From contig JAEEZY010000008.1 in the NCBI GenBank assembly GCA_016292015.1, positions 1-39,854 on the forward strand: a stretch of 39,854 nucleotides of DNA, in the 5' to 3' direction. Position 1 is the stretch's first letter; every line of letters starts with the position of its first letter. The position numbers and the translations under genes are program-made. This document shows, one piece after another, positions 1-8,664 of the stretch. This DNA is from Bacteroidales bacterium (GTDB lineage: Bacteria > Bacteroidota > Bacteroidia > Bacteroidales > P3). Under the pieces are notes generated by a model, which saw only the letters and a program-made list of their open reading frames with translations, was not told the origin of the DNA and ran no database searches.

Positions 1-1
1 C

Positions 2-430
2 GACAGCGTGTTCTACCTGCGCCTCACCGTTTATCCGGTATCGTACAACGAGTTCTTCGACTCGGTCGTCGGCTCGGTGATATGGTATGACGAGGAATAC
101 TCCACGTCGGGCGACTACAGCCGCTTCTGCGGTTACAACCGCTACGGATGCGACTCGACGGAGGTGCTGCACCTGATTGTCAACCTCGCCATCGACGAGA
201 AGGAGGACGGCGTGATTGACGTGAAGGTCTATCCGAACCCGACCTCCGGCATCGTGAACATCGATGGTGTCGAGATACGACGAATCGCCGTGCTCGACCA
301 GGTGGGTCGCACCGTCGCCACCTTCGACGACACCAACCGAATAGACATCAGCGACCTGCCAGCCGGCATCTACACACTGTATGTGCAGACCTCGGCAGGC
401 GACACCACACGGAGAGTGATGAAGAGATAG
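2..430 (+). CDS. T9SS-secreted protein, C-terminal part (5' truncated)
   Basis: The frame is open to the left edge, so only the last ~142 codons of a larger gene are present. The last ~75 residues form a type IX secretion sorting domain (Por_Secre_tail, type A). It has the VYPNPTSG entry motif, a beta-rich body with IAVLDQVGRTV, the DLPAGIYTLYV strand near the end and a basic end (RRVMKR). Proteins with this tail are exported by Sec, cross the outer membrane through the T9SS and are attached to the surface or released. The part upstream of the tail (several Tyr, Asp and Cys residues) resembles no family I can name. Its passenger function is unknown because the N-terminus lies outside the window. 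The tail assignment is firm. Confidence 0.85.
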   Translation, partial: DSVFYLRLTVYPVSYNEFFDSVVGSVIWYDEEYSTSGDYSRFCGYNRYGCDSTEVLHLIVNLAIDEKEDGVIDVKVYPNPTSGIVNIDGVEIRRIAVLDQVGRTVATFDDTNRIDISDLPAGIYTLYVQTSAGDTTRRVMKR

Positions 431-484
431 AGTTTGAACGTGTAACAAAGAAACAATATAAGAGATAAGACCAAAATAAACACC

Positions 485-1885
485 ATGACTAACATAATAA
501 TGAAAAAGTTCCTAGCATCTATCTGCTTTGTTCTTGCCTTTGGCTCACTGAGTGAGGCACAGACCCTCTTTCAGGACGACGCCTCGAAGCTGTACGGCTA
601 CAAGAACAGCGACGGGTCGTGGCTCATAGCACCACAGTACCAATATGCCTATCCCTTCGAGAAAGGGCGCAAGATATTCGCAGTGGTGCGGCTGGACCAG
701 CGCTACGGTTGCATAGACAACCGAGGAGAGATGATTGTGCGTCCTATCTTCCTGACCAAGGAGGAAGCTCTCGAATGTGGACGCCAGTGGCAGACGGGCG
801 ACGAACCCGGCCTGTGGCTCTACCCTGTGAAAAACCCAACCGACCGCAAGTGGGGATTCGTCAACTATTATGGAGACTGGAAATTCGAGCCTCAGTTTGA
901 AGACGCCGGAACCTTCGTCGGAGTAGAGCCGAAGAGTTTCGCACCAGTGAAACAGAACAACCGCTGGGGCTGTATTGACCGCCGAGGCACTATGGTGATA
1001 GCACCAGTGTTCATGGAAAAAGAGCATGCATCGGAGGCCGGCATGCAGTGGATACACGGTCTGCACTACGAGACCTGGACATTCCCCACACAGAACGAGC
1101 GTGGACGCTGGGGCTATGTGGATTATCTAGGACGGTGGGTAGTGCCAGCACAGTATCAAGACTGCGGACACTTCGGCGAGGATCGTATGTTCCCCTACGC
1201 ACAGGTGAAACGCTCGGGTCGTTGGGGTAACATAGACCGTCACGGCAACGAGGTGAGTTTCTGCATCTTCTTCAACAAAGCGGATGCCGCCTATGCGCTG
1301 AAGCAGAAAGTTGACGGACGCGACATCAAAGGCTGGCGTCTTCCGGTGACCGAGCCCGCCTCGGGATTGTGGGGATGGGTGGACTATGCCGGAGAATGGG
1401 CCATACAGCCAAAGTACCAAGAGGTGTGCAACTTCCCGAACGACACAGGCGACTTTGCCGCAGCCAAATACAACGACTTCTGGGGAGTGGTGGACTACGA
1501 AGGCACTACCATCACCAAGCATGTGTTCACCCTGGCCAGCGAGGCGACACGAGCCGGACAGGAGTGGGACACCCATCAGGAACTTGGACATTGGCAGTAT
1601 CCGATAAAGAACCCACAGACCGGCTACTGGGGATATGTGAACTTCAAAGGCGAGTGGTCGATAATACCGCACTTCCAGGATGCCCGTACCTTCATAGAGA
1701 CCTGGAACAACCGAGTGGCACCCGCCAAGAAAGAAGGCAAGTGGGGCGGAATAGACCATACCGGGCAGTTCGTGATACAGAACATATACGAGACCTCGGC
1801 CGACGCTTACAAAGCCTGCCGCGAATGGGCCTCAAAGTCCAAGTTCAACGCCTACAAAGAAACGACGGTAAGACAGAGTTACTAA
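485..1885 (+). CDS. Secreted WG-repeat protein
   Basis: This 466-residue protein has a Sec signal peptide (MKKFLASICFVLAFGSLSEA). That makes the second ATG at 500 as likely a start as the one at 485. The mature part is almost entirely WG repeats (the WG beta-leucine-rich family): motifs of the type RWGYVDYLGRW or YGCIDNRGEM are each followed by a hydrophobic P-Q-F/Y segment. About ten WG motifs can be seen. They are arranged as a larger bipartite unit of ~87 residues that recurs about five times, each marked by an A-G-x-Q/E-W segment. No catalytic motif is visible. WG proteins are presumed binding or scaffold proteins at the envelope; the ligand is unknown. The stop is 3 nt before pyrC, so the two may be cotranscribed, though no functional link is evident. 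Confidence 0.85.
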   Translation: MTNIIMKKFLASICFVLAFGSLSEAQTLFQDDASKLYGYKNSDGSWLIAPQYQYAYPFEKGRKIFAVVRLDQRYGCIDNRGEMIVRPIFLTKEEALECGRQWQTGDEPGLWLYPVKNPTDRKWGFVNYYGDWKFEPQFEDAGTFVGVEPKSFAPVKQNNRWGCIDRRGTMVIAPVFMEKEHASEAGMQWIHGLHYETWTFPTQNERGRWGYVDYLGRWVVPAQYQDCGHFGEDRMFPYAQVKRSGRWGNIDRHGNEVSFCIFFNKADAAYALKQKVDGRDIKGWRLPVTEPASGLWGWVDYAGEWAIQPKYQEVCNFPNDTGDFAAAKYNDFWGVVDYEGTTITKHVFTLASEATRAGQEWDTHQELGHWQYPIKNPQTGYWGYVNFKGEWSIIPHFQDARTFIETWNNRVAPAKKEGKWGGIDHTGQFVIQNIYETSADAYKACREWASKSKFNAYKETTVRQSY

Positions 1886-1888
1886 AGA

Positions 1889-3253
1889 ATGAACTACATA
1901 ATTAAAAACGCCAAGATAGTCAACGAGGGCTCTATTACAGAGTCCCCGTTGCTGCTTAAAGAGGGACGGATTTCGTTTGATACCTCAGATTGCGACGGCG
2001 CCGAAGTGATAGACGCCACAGGCTGCTACCTAATACCTGGAGTCATCGACACCCATGTGCACTTCCGCGACGGAGGCGACGGAAGCAACCCTGCAGGAGA
2101 TTTTTATAGCGAGTCGAGAGCGGCGGTGGCTGGAGGCACTACATCGGTGGTGGATATGCCCAACACCGTGCCGCAAACAACAAATCAAGAGGCGTTGGAG
2201 CAGAAAGAGCGCATGGCAGCGGAGAAGTCGATGGTGAACTACGGTTTCATGGTGGGAGCCACCAACGAGAACATAGAGTGGCTGCTGGCTCTGGAACCGA
2301 CACGCTACGCCGCGATAAAACTTTTCCTCGGCTCCTCGACAGGCAATATGCTGGTGAACAACGACGAGAAACTGGAGAAGCTCTTCAAGGAAGCCCGCAA
2401 GTTGATAGTGGCGCATTGCGAGGAGGAAGCGGTGGTGCAGGCCAACATCAAGAACTTCAAACTGGAATATCAAGGCACAGAGAAGGAGACCGCAGCCCTA
2501 CACCCCCAAATACGCAACACCGAAGCCTGCTATCTCTCGACCTACAAAGCCATAGAGAGAGCCAGACGGCTGGGCACGAGACTGCATGTGGCACACCTGA
2601 GCACCGCCACAGAGCTGAACCTGCTGAGCAACATACCGCTTGAGAAAAAGAACATCACCGCCGAGGTTACGCCGAACCACCTGTGGTTTGACGACAGAGA
2701 CTATGAGAAGCTAGGCAACAAAATAAAATGCAACCCCGCCATAAAGAGCAACGACGACCGACTGGCACTTTGGGCGGCCCTCTACGACGGACTGATAGAC
2801 ACAATCGGCACCGACCACGCACCGCATCCGCTGGAAGCGAAGCAGAAACCCTACTTCGACGCACCGAGCGGAATACCCAGCATACAGCATTCACTACAGA
2901 TGATGATGGAACCATTTTTCAACCCCGAGAGCAGAGATGATACAGAGGCGATACAGACCTGGATGCCGCTGATAGTGGCAAAGATGAGCCACAATCCGGC
3001 ACTGTTGTTTGGCATTGAGAAGCGAGGATTTATCAGGGAAGGCTACTGGGGCGACGTGGTGTTGGTGAGAGAAGAACCTCACCCCCACCCCATCGCCAAA
3101 GAAGAGCTAAGATACAAATGCGGTTGGAGCCCACTCGAAGGCGAGACACTGCACACAAGGATAGAGAAGGTCTTTATCAATGGAAAGTTAGTGGCCGAAG
3201 GAGGCGAGCTAACAGGAGGAAATGCAGCTAAGGCATTGCAGTTTGAGAAATAA
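1889..3253 (+). CDS. pyrC: Dihydroorotase (amidohydrolase family)
   Basis: A 454-residue cytoplasmic zinc amidohydrolase that reversibly cyclises N-carbamoyl-L-aspartate to dihydroorotate in de novo pyrimidine synthesis. The metal site is visible: HVHFRD (His56, His58), the carboxylatable lysine in AAIKLFLGS (Lys144), VAHCEEE (His176), LHVAHLS (His near 233) and GTDHAPH near residue 303. Length and motifs fit the class I / allantoinase-like dihydroorotases common in Bacteroidales. Allantoinase or hydantoinase is a less likely alternative. The start is the ATG 3 nt after the WG-repeat gene. The C-terminal end lies just upstream of the sdh promoter. Confidence 0.93.
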   Translation: MNYIIKNAKIVNEGSITESPLLLKEGRISFDTSDCDGAEVIDATGCYLIPGVIDTHVHFRDGGDGSNPAGDFYSESRAAVAGGTTSVVDMPNTVPQTTNQEALEQKERMAAEKSMVNYGFMVGATNENIEWLLALEPTRYAAIKLFLGSSTGNMLVNNDEKLEKLFKEARKLIVAHCEEEAVVQANIKNFKLEYQGTEKETAALHPQIRNTEACYLSTYKAIERARRLGTRLHVAHLSTATELNLLSNIPLEKKNITAEVTPNHLWFDDRDYEKLGNKIKCNPAIKSNDDRLALWAALYDGLIDTIGTDHAPHPLEAKQKPYFDAPSGIPSIQHSLQMMMEPFFNPESRDDTEAIQTWMPLIVAKMSHNPALLFGIEKRGFIREGYWGDVVLVREEPHPHPIAKEELRYKCGWSPLEGETLHTRIEKVFINGKLVAEGGELTGGNAAKALQFEK

Positions 3254-3265
3254 AACGTATCTTTG
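3235..3265 (+). promoter_or_regulatory. Bacteroidota-type promoter of the sdhCAB operon
   Basis: A -7 element TATCTTTG lies at 3258-3265, with ATTG at 3235-3238 separated by 19 nt. This matches the Bacteroidota sigma-ABfr pattern (TTTG, N19-21, TAnnTTTG) except for one base in the -33 box. It overlaps the end of pyrC and stands ~45 nt before the sdhC start at 3312, so the sdh genes have their own promoter. Confidence 0.65.
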
Positions 3266-3311
3266 TACCCGAAACAAGAGAGTAACCAACAGATTAATAC
3301 AACACTACAAT

Positions 3312-4262
3312 ATGACATTACCCAAATTACATTCAATCACAAAGAAGATCATGGTGGCGGTACTAGGGGGATTTCTGCTGATATTCCTGCTGTTCCACAT
3401 GAGTGCCAACCTGCTGATACTGCTCAACGACGGAGGGGCAGCCTACAGCGCCTTCTGCAATTTCATGGGCAAGACCATAGCGATACGAGTCATGGAGGTG
3501 GTGCTATTCGGTGCACTGCTGCTGCACGCCGTGGTGGCACTATGGCTGGCAGCCACCAACCGCATGTCACGACCTGTAGGCTACCATAAACCACAGAAGT
3601 CGAAGACCCACACCACATCGAAACTGATGATGTGGAGCGGCATACTGATTTTCGTATGCCTCATAATGCATTTCTACGACTTCTACATGGTGAAGATAGG
3701 TCTTGTGAAAGGCGAATATATGGTCAAGACGGAAAAACTGCAGGACGAGGAGATGAGCGGCATCATGCAGCTGGCCAACCAGATGCAGATGACACCATCA
3801 GACTTGGTAGCAGCCATGAAAGAAGAGATGGCGACGATGGGAGGAGACGACGAGGAGGCCGACAATTATATAGAATCCATCACAGCTAAAATCAAGGTGA
3901 TGGACATAGTGAACAACGCCTACACCAACGGCAACATCTCGGCTGACAAGAAATGGATTCACCGTCTGAACGCCGAGGAGAAGGCTGTGATAAAAGAGGC
4001 GTTCCCTGACAGCGACGTGGAGCCAGACTTCTACTACATGGCACGCAAAAAATTCAAGGTATGGCACATAGTGCTGGGCTATCTGGTGTTTTTCGCAGTG
4101 CTGTTCGTACACCTGACACACGCATTCCCGTCGGCATTCCAGACTTTGGGGTTGAACAACTACAAGTACAACCGCGCCATTGAGATATGCGGCAAGATAT
4201 ACACATGGGTGGTATGTCTAGGCTTCGCCGTAATACCAATAGTGATATTTTTGAGTGAATAG
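3312..4262 (+). CDS. sdhC: Succinate dehydrogenase/fumarate reductase cytochrome b subunit, with a long loop insertion
   Basis: This is the diheme membrane anchor of the quinone-reactive complex (316 residues from the ATG at 3312). Transmembrane helices lie at about 15-38, 57-82, 105-128, 250-272 and 294-314. Candidate heme ligands are His29 (FLLFHMSANLL), His72 (LLHAVVALW), His120 (IMHFYDFYM) and a His in VHLTHAF near 267-270. The family is usually 210-250 residues in Bacteroidales. The excess is a hydrophilic acidic segment at about 133-245 between the third and fourth helices, with many Glu, Met, Asp and Lys residues. The frame is intact and flanking helices fit the family. The stop codon is formed by the first unit of a heptamer array that fills the gap to sdhA. 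Confidence 0.9.
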   Translation: MTLPKLHSITKKIMVAVLGGFLLIFLLFHMSANLLILLNDGGAAYSAFCNFMGKTIAIRVMEVVLFGALLLHAVVALWLAATNRMSRPVGYHKPQKSKTHTTSKLMMWSGILIFVCLIMHFYDFYMVKIGLVKGEYMVKTEKLQDEEMSGIMQLANQMQMTPSDLVAAMKEEMATMGGDDEEADNYIESITAKIKVMDIVNNAYTNGNISADKKWIHRLNAEEKAVIKEAFPDSDVEPDFYYMARKKFKVWHIVLGYLVFFAVLFVHLTHAFPSAFQTLGLNNYKYNRAIEICGKIYTWVVCLGFAVIPIVIFLSE

Positions 4263-4303
4263 TGATTAGTGATTGGTGATTAGTGAATAGTGAATAGGCA
4301 ATA
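4255..4303 (+). repeat. Heptamer array between sdhC and sdhA
   Basis: Seven in-phase 7-nt units: GTGAATA, GTGATTA, GTGATTG, GTGATTA, GTGAATA, GTGAATA, GGCAATA. The first unit contains the last sense codon and part of the TAG stop of sdhC. The array fills most of the 64-nt gap before sdhA. Confidence 0.9.
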
Positions 4304-4326
4304 GAAATTTTCAATCTTCAATTCTG

Positions 4327-6264
4327 ATGATACTTGACTCTCATATTCCAGAGGGGCCGTTGGCAGAGAAATGGACCCGATACAAGAACTCGCAGAGGCT
4401 GGTGAACCCCGCCAACAAACGGAAACTTAACATCATCGTTGTGGGCACTGGATTGGCCGGTGCGTCGGCAGCAGCATCGCTTGGTGCACTGGGGTTCAAC
4501 GTGGACATCTTCTGTCTGCAGGATTCGCCCCGTCGCGCACACTCGATAGCAGCGCAGGGCGGCATCAACGCTGCCAAGAACTACCAGAACGACGGTGACA
4601 GCGTTGAGCGGTTGTTCAAAGACACCATCAAAGGAGGCGACTACCGTGCCAGAGAGGCCAACGTGTACCGCCTGGCCGAGGTGAGTGGCGACATCATAGA
4701 CCAGTGTGTGGCACAGGGAGTGCCGTTCGCACGCGACTATGGCGGACTGCTCGACAACCGGTCGTTCGGAGGAGCACAGGTGAGCCGCACATTCTATGCC
4801 CGCGGTCAAACGGGGCAGCAGCTGTTGCTTGGAGCCTACGGAGCTTTGAGCCGTGAGATAAACAGAGGCAGCGTAAAACTCCACAGCCGCCATGAGATGA
4901 TGGAGTTGGTGGTGGAAGAAGGTGTCGCCAAAGGCATCATAGCACGCGATCTCGTAACAGGCGAGTTGGAACGCTATGCTGCACACGCTGTGGTGGTAGC
5001 GTCGGGCGGATACGGCAATGTCTATTACCTCTCGACCAACGCGATGAACTCGAACGTGTCGGCGGCATGGGCCTGCCACCGCAAAGGAGCCTTTTTCGCC
5101 AACCCCTGCTATGTGCAGATACATCCCACCTGCATACCGGTACACGGCGACTACCAGTCGAAGCTGACGCTGATGAGCGAGAGCCTGCGCAACGACGGAC
5201 GCATCTGGGTGCCGAAGAAGAAAGAAGACGCCGAAGCCATACGCAAAGGCGAGAAAGGACCGCTCGACATAGCAGAGCAAGATAGAGACTACTACCTTGA
5301 GAGACGCTATCCAGCCTTCGGGAACTTGGTGCCGAGAGATGTGGCATCGAGAGCCGCCAAAGAGAGATGTGACGCTGGATATGGCGTAGGCACGACAGGG
5401 TTGGCTGTATTTCTGGACTTCGCCTCAGCGATAGAGCGTCTGGGCAGAGACGTCATCGAGCAGAGGTATGGCAACCTGTTCCAGATGTATCAGAAAATAA
5501 CCGACCAGAACCCCTACGAGGTGCCGATGATGATATACCCCGCAGTGCACTACACGATGGGAGGTCTGTGGGTTGACTACGAGCTGCAGACCACGATACC
5601 AGGCCTGTTCGCCGCAGGCGAAGCCAACTTCAGCGACCACGGAGCCAACCGACTGGGAGCCTCGGCCCTGATGCAGGGGTTGGCCGACGGATACTTCGTG
5701 CTGCCATACACGTTGCAGAACTACTTGGCCGACAAAATATACGAAGGAGCCGCCACCACAGAGGGAGAGGCTTTCGAGAAAGCCGAGCAGGCCGTAAGAG
5801 ATCGCATCGCCAAGCTGCTAAACATCAACGGCAGACACAGTGTGGACCACTACCACAAGGCGTTGGGACGTATCATGTGGGAGTATTGCGGCATGGCCAG
5901 GAGCAAAGAGTCGCTCGCCAAGGCAGCGGAAGAGGTGGAAAAACTCAAACAGGAGTTCAGGAGCGACGTGTATGTGCCAGGCAAGGCAGAAGAAATGAAC
6001 CCCGAACTGGAAAAGGCGTGCCGACTCACCGACTACTTCGAGCTGGCGCAGTTGATAATAGCCGACGCCACGCAGAGAGAGGAGTCGTGCGGTGGACACT
6101 TCAGAATAGAACACCAGACTGAGGACGGCGAGACACAGCGCGACGACGAGAACTTCATGTTCGTGGGTGCCTGGGAATATCACGGAGCCGACACACCAGA
6201 AGAACTGCACAAAGAACAATTGAACTACGAACATATACAGATAGTAAAGAGAAATTATAAGTAA
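4327..6264 (+). CDS. sdhA: Succinate dehydrogenase/fumarate reductase flavoprotein subunit
   Basis: The 645-residue FAD-binding catalytic subunit interconverts succinate and fumarate and works with SdhB and SdhC at the inner membrane. A Rossmann dinucleotide motif lies at about 39-46 ([11 protein letters not shown]). The covalent-FAD histidine is His72 in AHSIAAQGG. The substrate-site motif HYTMGG is at about 408, followed by [25 protein letters not shown]. The C-terminal helical part ([25 protein letters not shown]) is typical. Length and gene order C-A-B match the Bacteroidales and B. subtilis type. In fermenting gut species this complex usually acts as fumarate reductase making succinate; that direction is inferred. 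Confidence 0.96.
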   Translation: MILDSHIPEGPLAEKWTRYKNSQRLVNPANKRKLNIIVVGTGLAGASAAASLGALGFNVDIFCLQDSPRRAHSIAAQGGINAAKNYQNDGDSVERLFKDTIKGGDYRAREANVYRLAEVSGDIIDQCVAQGVPFARDYGGLLDNRSFGGAQVSRTFYARGQTGQQLLLGAYGALSREINRGSVKLHSRHEMMELVVEEGVAKGIIARDLVTGELERYAAHAVVVASGGYGNVYYLSTNAMNSNVSAAWACHRKGAFFANPCYVQIHPTCIPVHGDYQSKLTLMSESLRNDGRIWVPKKKEDAEAIRKGEKGPLDIAEQDRDYYLERRYPAFGNLVPRDVASRAAKERCDAGYGVGTTGLAVFLDFASAIERLGRDVIEQRYGNLFQMYQKITDQNPYEVPMMIYPAVHYTMGGLWVDYELQTTIPGLFAAGEANFSDHGANRLGASALMQGLADGYFVLPYTLQNYLADKIYEGAATTEGEAFEKAEQAVRDRIAKLLNINGRHSVDHYHKALGRIMWEYCGMARSKESLAKAAEEVEKLKQEFRSDVYVPGKAEEMNPELEKACRLTDYFELAQLIIADATQREESCGGHFRIEHQTEDGETQRDDENFMFVGAWEYHGADTPEELHKEQLNYEHIQIVKRNYK

Positions 6265-6299
6265 GTGACCTGTGACCAGTGACCTGTGATTAGTGACCC
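6265..6299 (+). repeat. Heptamer array between sdhA and sdhB
   Basis: Five in-phase 7-nt units start on the base after the sdhA stop codon: GTGACCT, GTGACCA, GTGACCT, GTGATTA, GTGACCC. They join two unit types (GTGATTA and GTGACCT) seen separately elsewhere in the window. Confidence 0.85.
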
Positions 6300-6364
6300 G
6301 ATAGGGGTTTTCGTTTACAGCCAACAAAAAAACAACATTCAATCTCAACCCACAATTCGTTATT

Positions 6365-7123
6365 ATGCATTTCACATTACATATATGGCGGCAGGAGAAC
6401 GCCCATGCCAAAGGACATTTCGAGAAATACGAGATAGACAACATATCACCCGACTGCTCGTTTTTGGAGATGCTTGACCAACTCAACGAGCAACTGGTAG
6501 GGGACAAGATAGCCCATCCCGTCTGCTTCGACAACGACTGCCGCGAAGGCATCTGTGGCATGTGCGGGCTGTATATCAACGGACGCCCCCACGGCAACGA
6601 CGACGGAGTGACCACCTGCCAGCTGCACATGCGCAAATTCACCGACGGCGACGAGATATGGATAGAGCCGTGGCGAGCCAAAGCCTTCCCTGTTGTGAGA
6701 GACCTAGTGGTGGACCGCAGCGCCTTCGACAAGATAATACAGGCAGGCGGCTATATCAGCGTCACGACAGGAGGAGTGCCCGACGCCAATACAATACCGA
6801 TACCGAAATATGTGGCCGACCAAGCGATGGACGCTGCCGAGTGCATAGGCTGCGGAGCCTGCGTGGCGGCCTGCAAGAACGCCAGCGCCATGCTGTTCGT
6901 CGGAGCGAAGGTGTCGCACCTAGGATTGCTTCCGCAAGGACAGGTGGAACATCTCGACAGGGTGCGCAACATGATAGTCAAGATGGACGAGCTGGGCTTT
7001 GGCGGCTGCACCAACACCTACGCCTGCGAAGCCGAATGCCCGAAACAGATAAAGCGGCAGAACATAGCAAGGCTGAACCGAGAGTGGATAGGCCAGATGT
7101 TCGGAAGAGACAGAAAAAATTAG
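6365..7123 (+). CDS. sdhB: Succinate dehydrogenase/fumarate reductase iron-sulfur subunit
   Basis: The 252-residue electron-transfer subunit between SdhA and the diheme SdhC. The N-terminal ferredoxin-like domain binds a [2Fe-2S] cluster through Cys59, Cys64 and Cys67 (CREGICGMC) plus Cys85 (TTCQLH). The C-terminal domain has two cysteine clusters for the [4Fe-4S] and [3Fe-4S] centres: [11 protein letters not shown] and [14 protein letters not shown]. The start is the ATG at 6365, 100 nt after sdhA; the gap holds a heptamer array followed by AT-rich DNA. The gene ends 4 nt before rhaD, so rhaD is probably in the same transcript. Confidence 0.95.
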   Translation: MHFTLHIWRQENAHAKGHFEKYEIDNISPDCSFLEMLDQLNEQLVGDKIAHPVCFDNDCREGICGMCGLYINGRPHGNDDGVTTCQLHMRKFTDGDEIWIEPWRAKAFPVVRDLVVDRSAFDKIIQAGGYISVTTGGVPDANTIPIPKYVADQAMDAAECIGCGACVAACKNASAMLFVGAKVSHLGLLPQGQVEHLDRVRNMIVKMDELGFGGCTNTYACEAECPKQIKRQNIARLNREWIGQMFGRDRKN

Positions 7124-7127
7124 CAAG

Positions 7128-7856
7128 ATGCTTTTTACAGACACAATAAACCAGTGCGCCGAGGTGGCGGGGATGCTTTGGCAGTGCGGGTGGGCAGAGC
7201 GCAATGGTGGCAACCTGGTGGTGAACATCACCAACGAGGTTGACGACAACATACGGCGACTGCCGCCGCTGACGGCACCTTTGACGATAGGGGCGAAACT
7301 GGAGGCGATAGCAGGACAGTATTTCTACTGTAAGGCTACGGGGTGCCGTATGCGAGACCTGGCGAGGAAACCGATGGATAACGGTGTGATAATACGCATA
7401 CAGCCGTCGGGCGAAGAGTACGAGATTGTGGCGTGCAAAGCGTTGCAACCCACATCAGAGCTACCGTCGCACCTTGCGATACACAACTATCTTGCCACCG
7501 CAGCACCAGAGAAGAAAGCATCACTCCACACACACCCTACGGAGCTGGTAGCGCTGAGCCATGTAGGGGAGCTGTGCAGCACAGAGCGGATGAACGAGAC
7601 CCTGTGGGCGATGATACCGGAGACACGACTGTTCTGTCAGAAGGGGTTGGGGTTCCTGCCATACGCCGAGCCAGGCAGTCAGGAGCTGGCCGACGGGACG
7701 CTGGAGCTGCTACATCGGCACGACGCCATACTGTGGGAGAAGCACGGTGTTATAGCCGTGGGGAACGACGTGATGGATGCCTTCGACACGGTGGACATAC
7801 TGAACAAGGCGGCACAGATAAGGTGCGCTATACCGAGTTTTAATATTAAGTTGTGA
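7128..7856 (+). CDS. rhaD: Rhamnulose-1-phosphate aldolase (class II)
   Basis: A 242-residue zinc-dependent class II aldolase that splits L-rhamnulose 1-phosphate into dihydroxyacetone phosphate and L-lactaldehyde. Visible features are the phosphate-binding segment ERNGGNLVVN (about 24-33), the catalytic glutamate in PTSELPSHLAIHN (Glu111), and zinc ligands His134 and His136 (LHTHPTEL) and His206 (WEKHGVIA). It is somewhat shorter than the E. coli enzyme (~274). L-fuculose-phosphate aldolase is an alternative, but the motifs fit RhaD better. It starts 4 nt after sdhB and no other rhamnose genes are near, so its placement behind the respiratory operon is odd. Confidence 0.85.
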   Translation: MLFTDTINQCAEVAGMLWQCGWAERNGGNLVVNITNEVDDNIRRLPPLTAPLTIGAKLEAIAGQYFYCKATGCRMRDLARKPMDNGVIIRIQPSGEEYEIVACKALQPTSELPSHLAIHNYLATAAPEKKASLHTHPTELVALSHVGELCSTERMNETLWAMIPETRLFCQKGLGFLPYAEPGSQELADGTLELLHRHDAILWEKHGVIAVGNDVMDAFDTVDILNKAAQIRCAIPSFNIKL

Positions 7857-7873
7857 GTTTTAAATCATGAGTT

Positions 7874-7895
7874 GAGACTCAAGATTTTGAGTCTC
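7874..7895. terminator. Inverted repeat between convergent genes
   Basis: A perfect 9-bp inverted repeat (GAGACTCAA, 4-nt loop, TTGAGTCTC) lies between the convergent ends of rhaD (+) and the LRR lipoprotein (-). No T-tract follows on either strand, so its role as a terminator is only inferred from position. Confidence 0.4.
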
Positions 7896-7924
7896 CATAC
7901 TGATTTCCGACCCCTATCTACTGT

Positions 7925-8626
7925 TCATCGGAATTCTATCCTCACCGAGTCTTCCACCGACACTTTTATGATACGTTCATATTGTTCGGTGGTGGTTATG
8001 ATGGTTTGAAGCGGTGTATCCAAAGCATGAATCTCCATGATGTCGCGGCAGGGACGGATATCGACCGTTTCTATTTGAGTACCTCTAATGTATAGCGACT
8101 TAAGAGCCGTACATGTGGCGAGGTCGATATAGGAGAGCGGGGAAAAGATGCAGAAGAAAAACTCCAGTTCGGGGAAATGGGCAAGATTGAAGGTATCGAG
8201 CAGCGTAAAGCTCAACTCGATGTGCCGCAGATGATGGCAGCTGTCGATGTCGATGCGTTGCAACGGCATGTTGTATCCGTAGAGTTGCTGCAGATTGGGC
8301 AGCGCATTGAGGTCCAATTTTTTTATAGGGTTGTCGCCACAGGTGAGTTGCTCAAGCTGAGGGAACATCTCTATGCCCCGGAGTGAGTGAATTTCTTTCT
8401 CATAGCATTTCAACGCCTTCAATGCACAGCCATTGTCGGTTGGAGTCATCTTCTGCCACCCCCTCTTAACTGCATAGCCATTATCTATAAGGAACGAGCG
8501 GAAGGCCCTGTCTGGCACTCGCACCGCTCGCTGACAATCACAAATACCGTCACCGGAAACACGCGACATAGCGCAACTCGCCAACAAAAAGATACTGAAG
8601 ATTGCAGGCAGAAGCCAAATCCTCAC
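7925..8626 (-). CDS. Leucine-rich-repeat lipoprotein
   Basis: A predicted lipoprotein of 233 residues if it starts at the GTG at 8626. This start gives a compact signal MRIWLLPAIFSIFLLASC with lipobox LASC. Another GTG at 8659 would add 11 residues. The frame is open further upstream but then overlaps folD, so a longer form is unlikely. After ~70 residues there are about six irregular repeats of ~20 residues: LEQLTCGDNPIKKLDLNALP, then LQQLYGYNMPLQRIDIDSC, and similar. These are internalin-like LRRs, here with many Cys and Phe. LRR lipoproteins usually bind proteins at the envelope; the partner is unknown. It follows folD by 38 nt on the same strand. Confidence 0.7.
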   Translation of the reverse strand: MRIWLLPAIFSIFLLASCAMSRVSGDGICDCQRAVRVPDRAFRSFLIDNGYAVKRGWQKMTPTDNGCALKALKCYEKEIHSLRGIEMFPQLEQLTCGDNPIKKLDLNALPNLQQLYGYNMPLQRIDIDSCHHLRHIELSFTLLDTFNLAHFPELEFFFCIFSPLSYIDLATCTALKSLYIRGTQIETVDIRPCRDIMEIHALDTPLQTIITTTEQYERIIKVSVEDSVRIEFR

Positions 8627-8664
8627 CGAAAGTTGAACACGACAGTTATCTTTAGCCACACTGA

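Noticed and set aside
4318..5280. A 320-residue minus-strand frame within sdhA
   Set aside because: It is antisense to the conserved flavoprotein, with no motif and biased composition.
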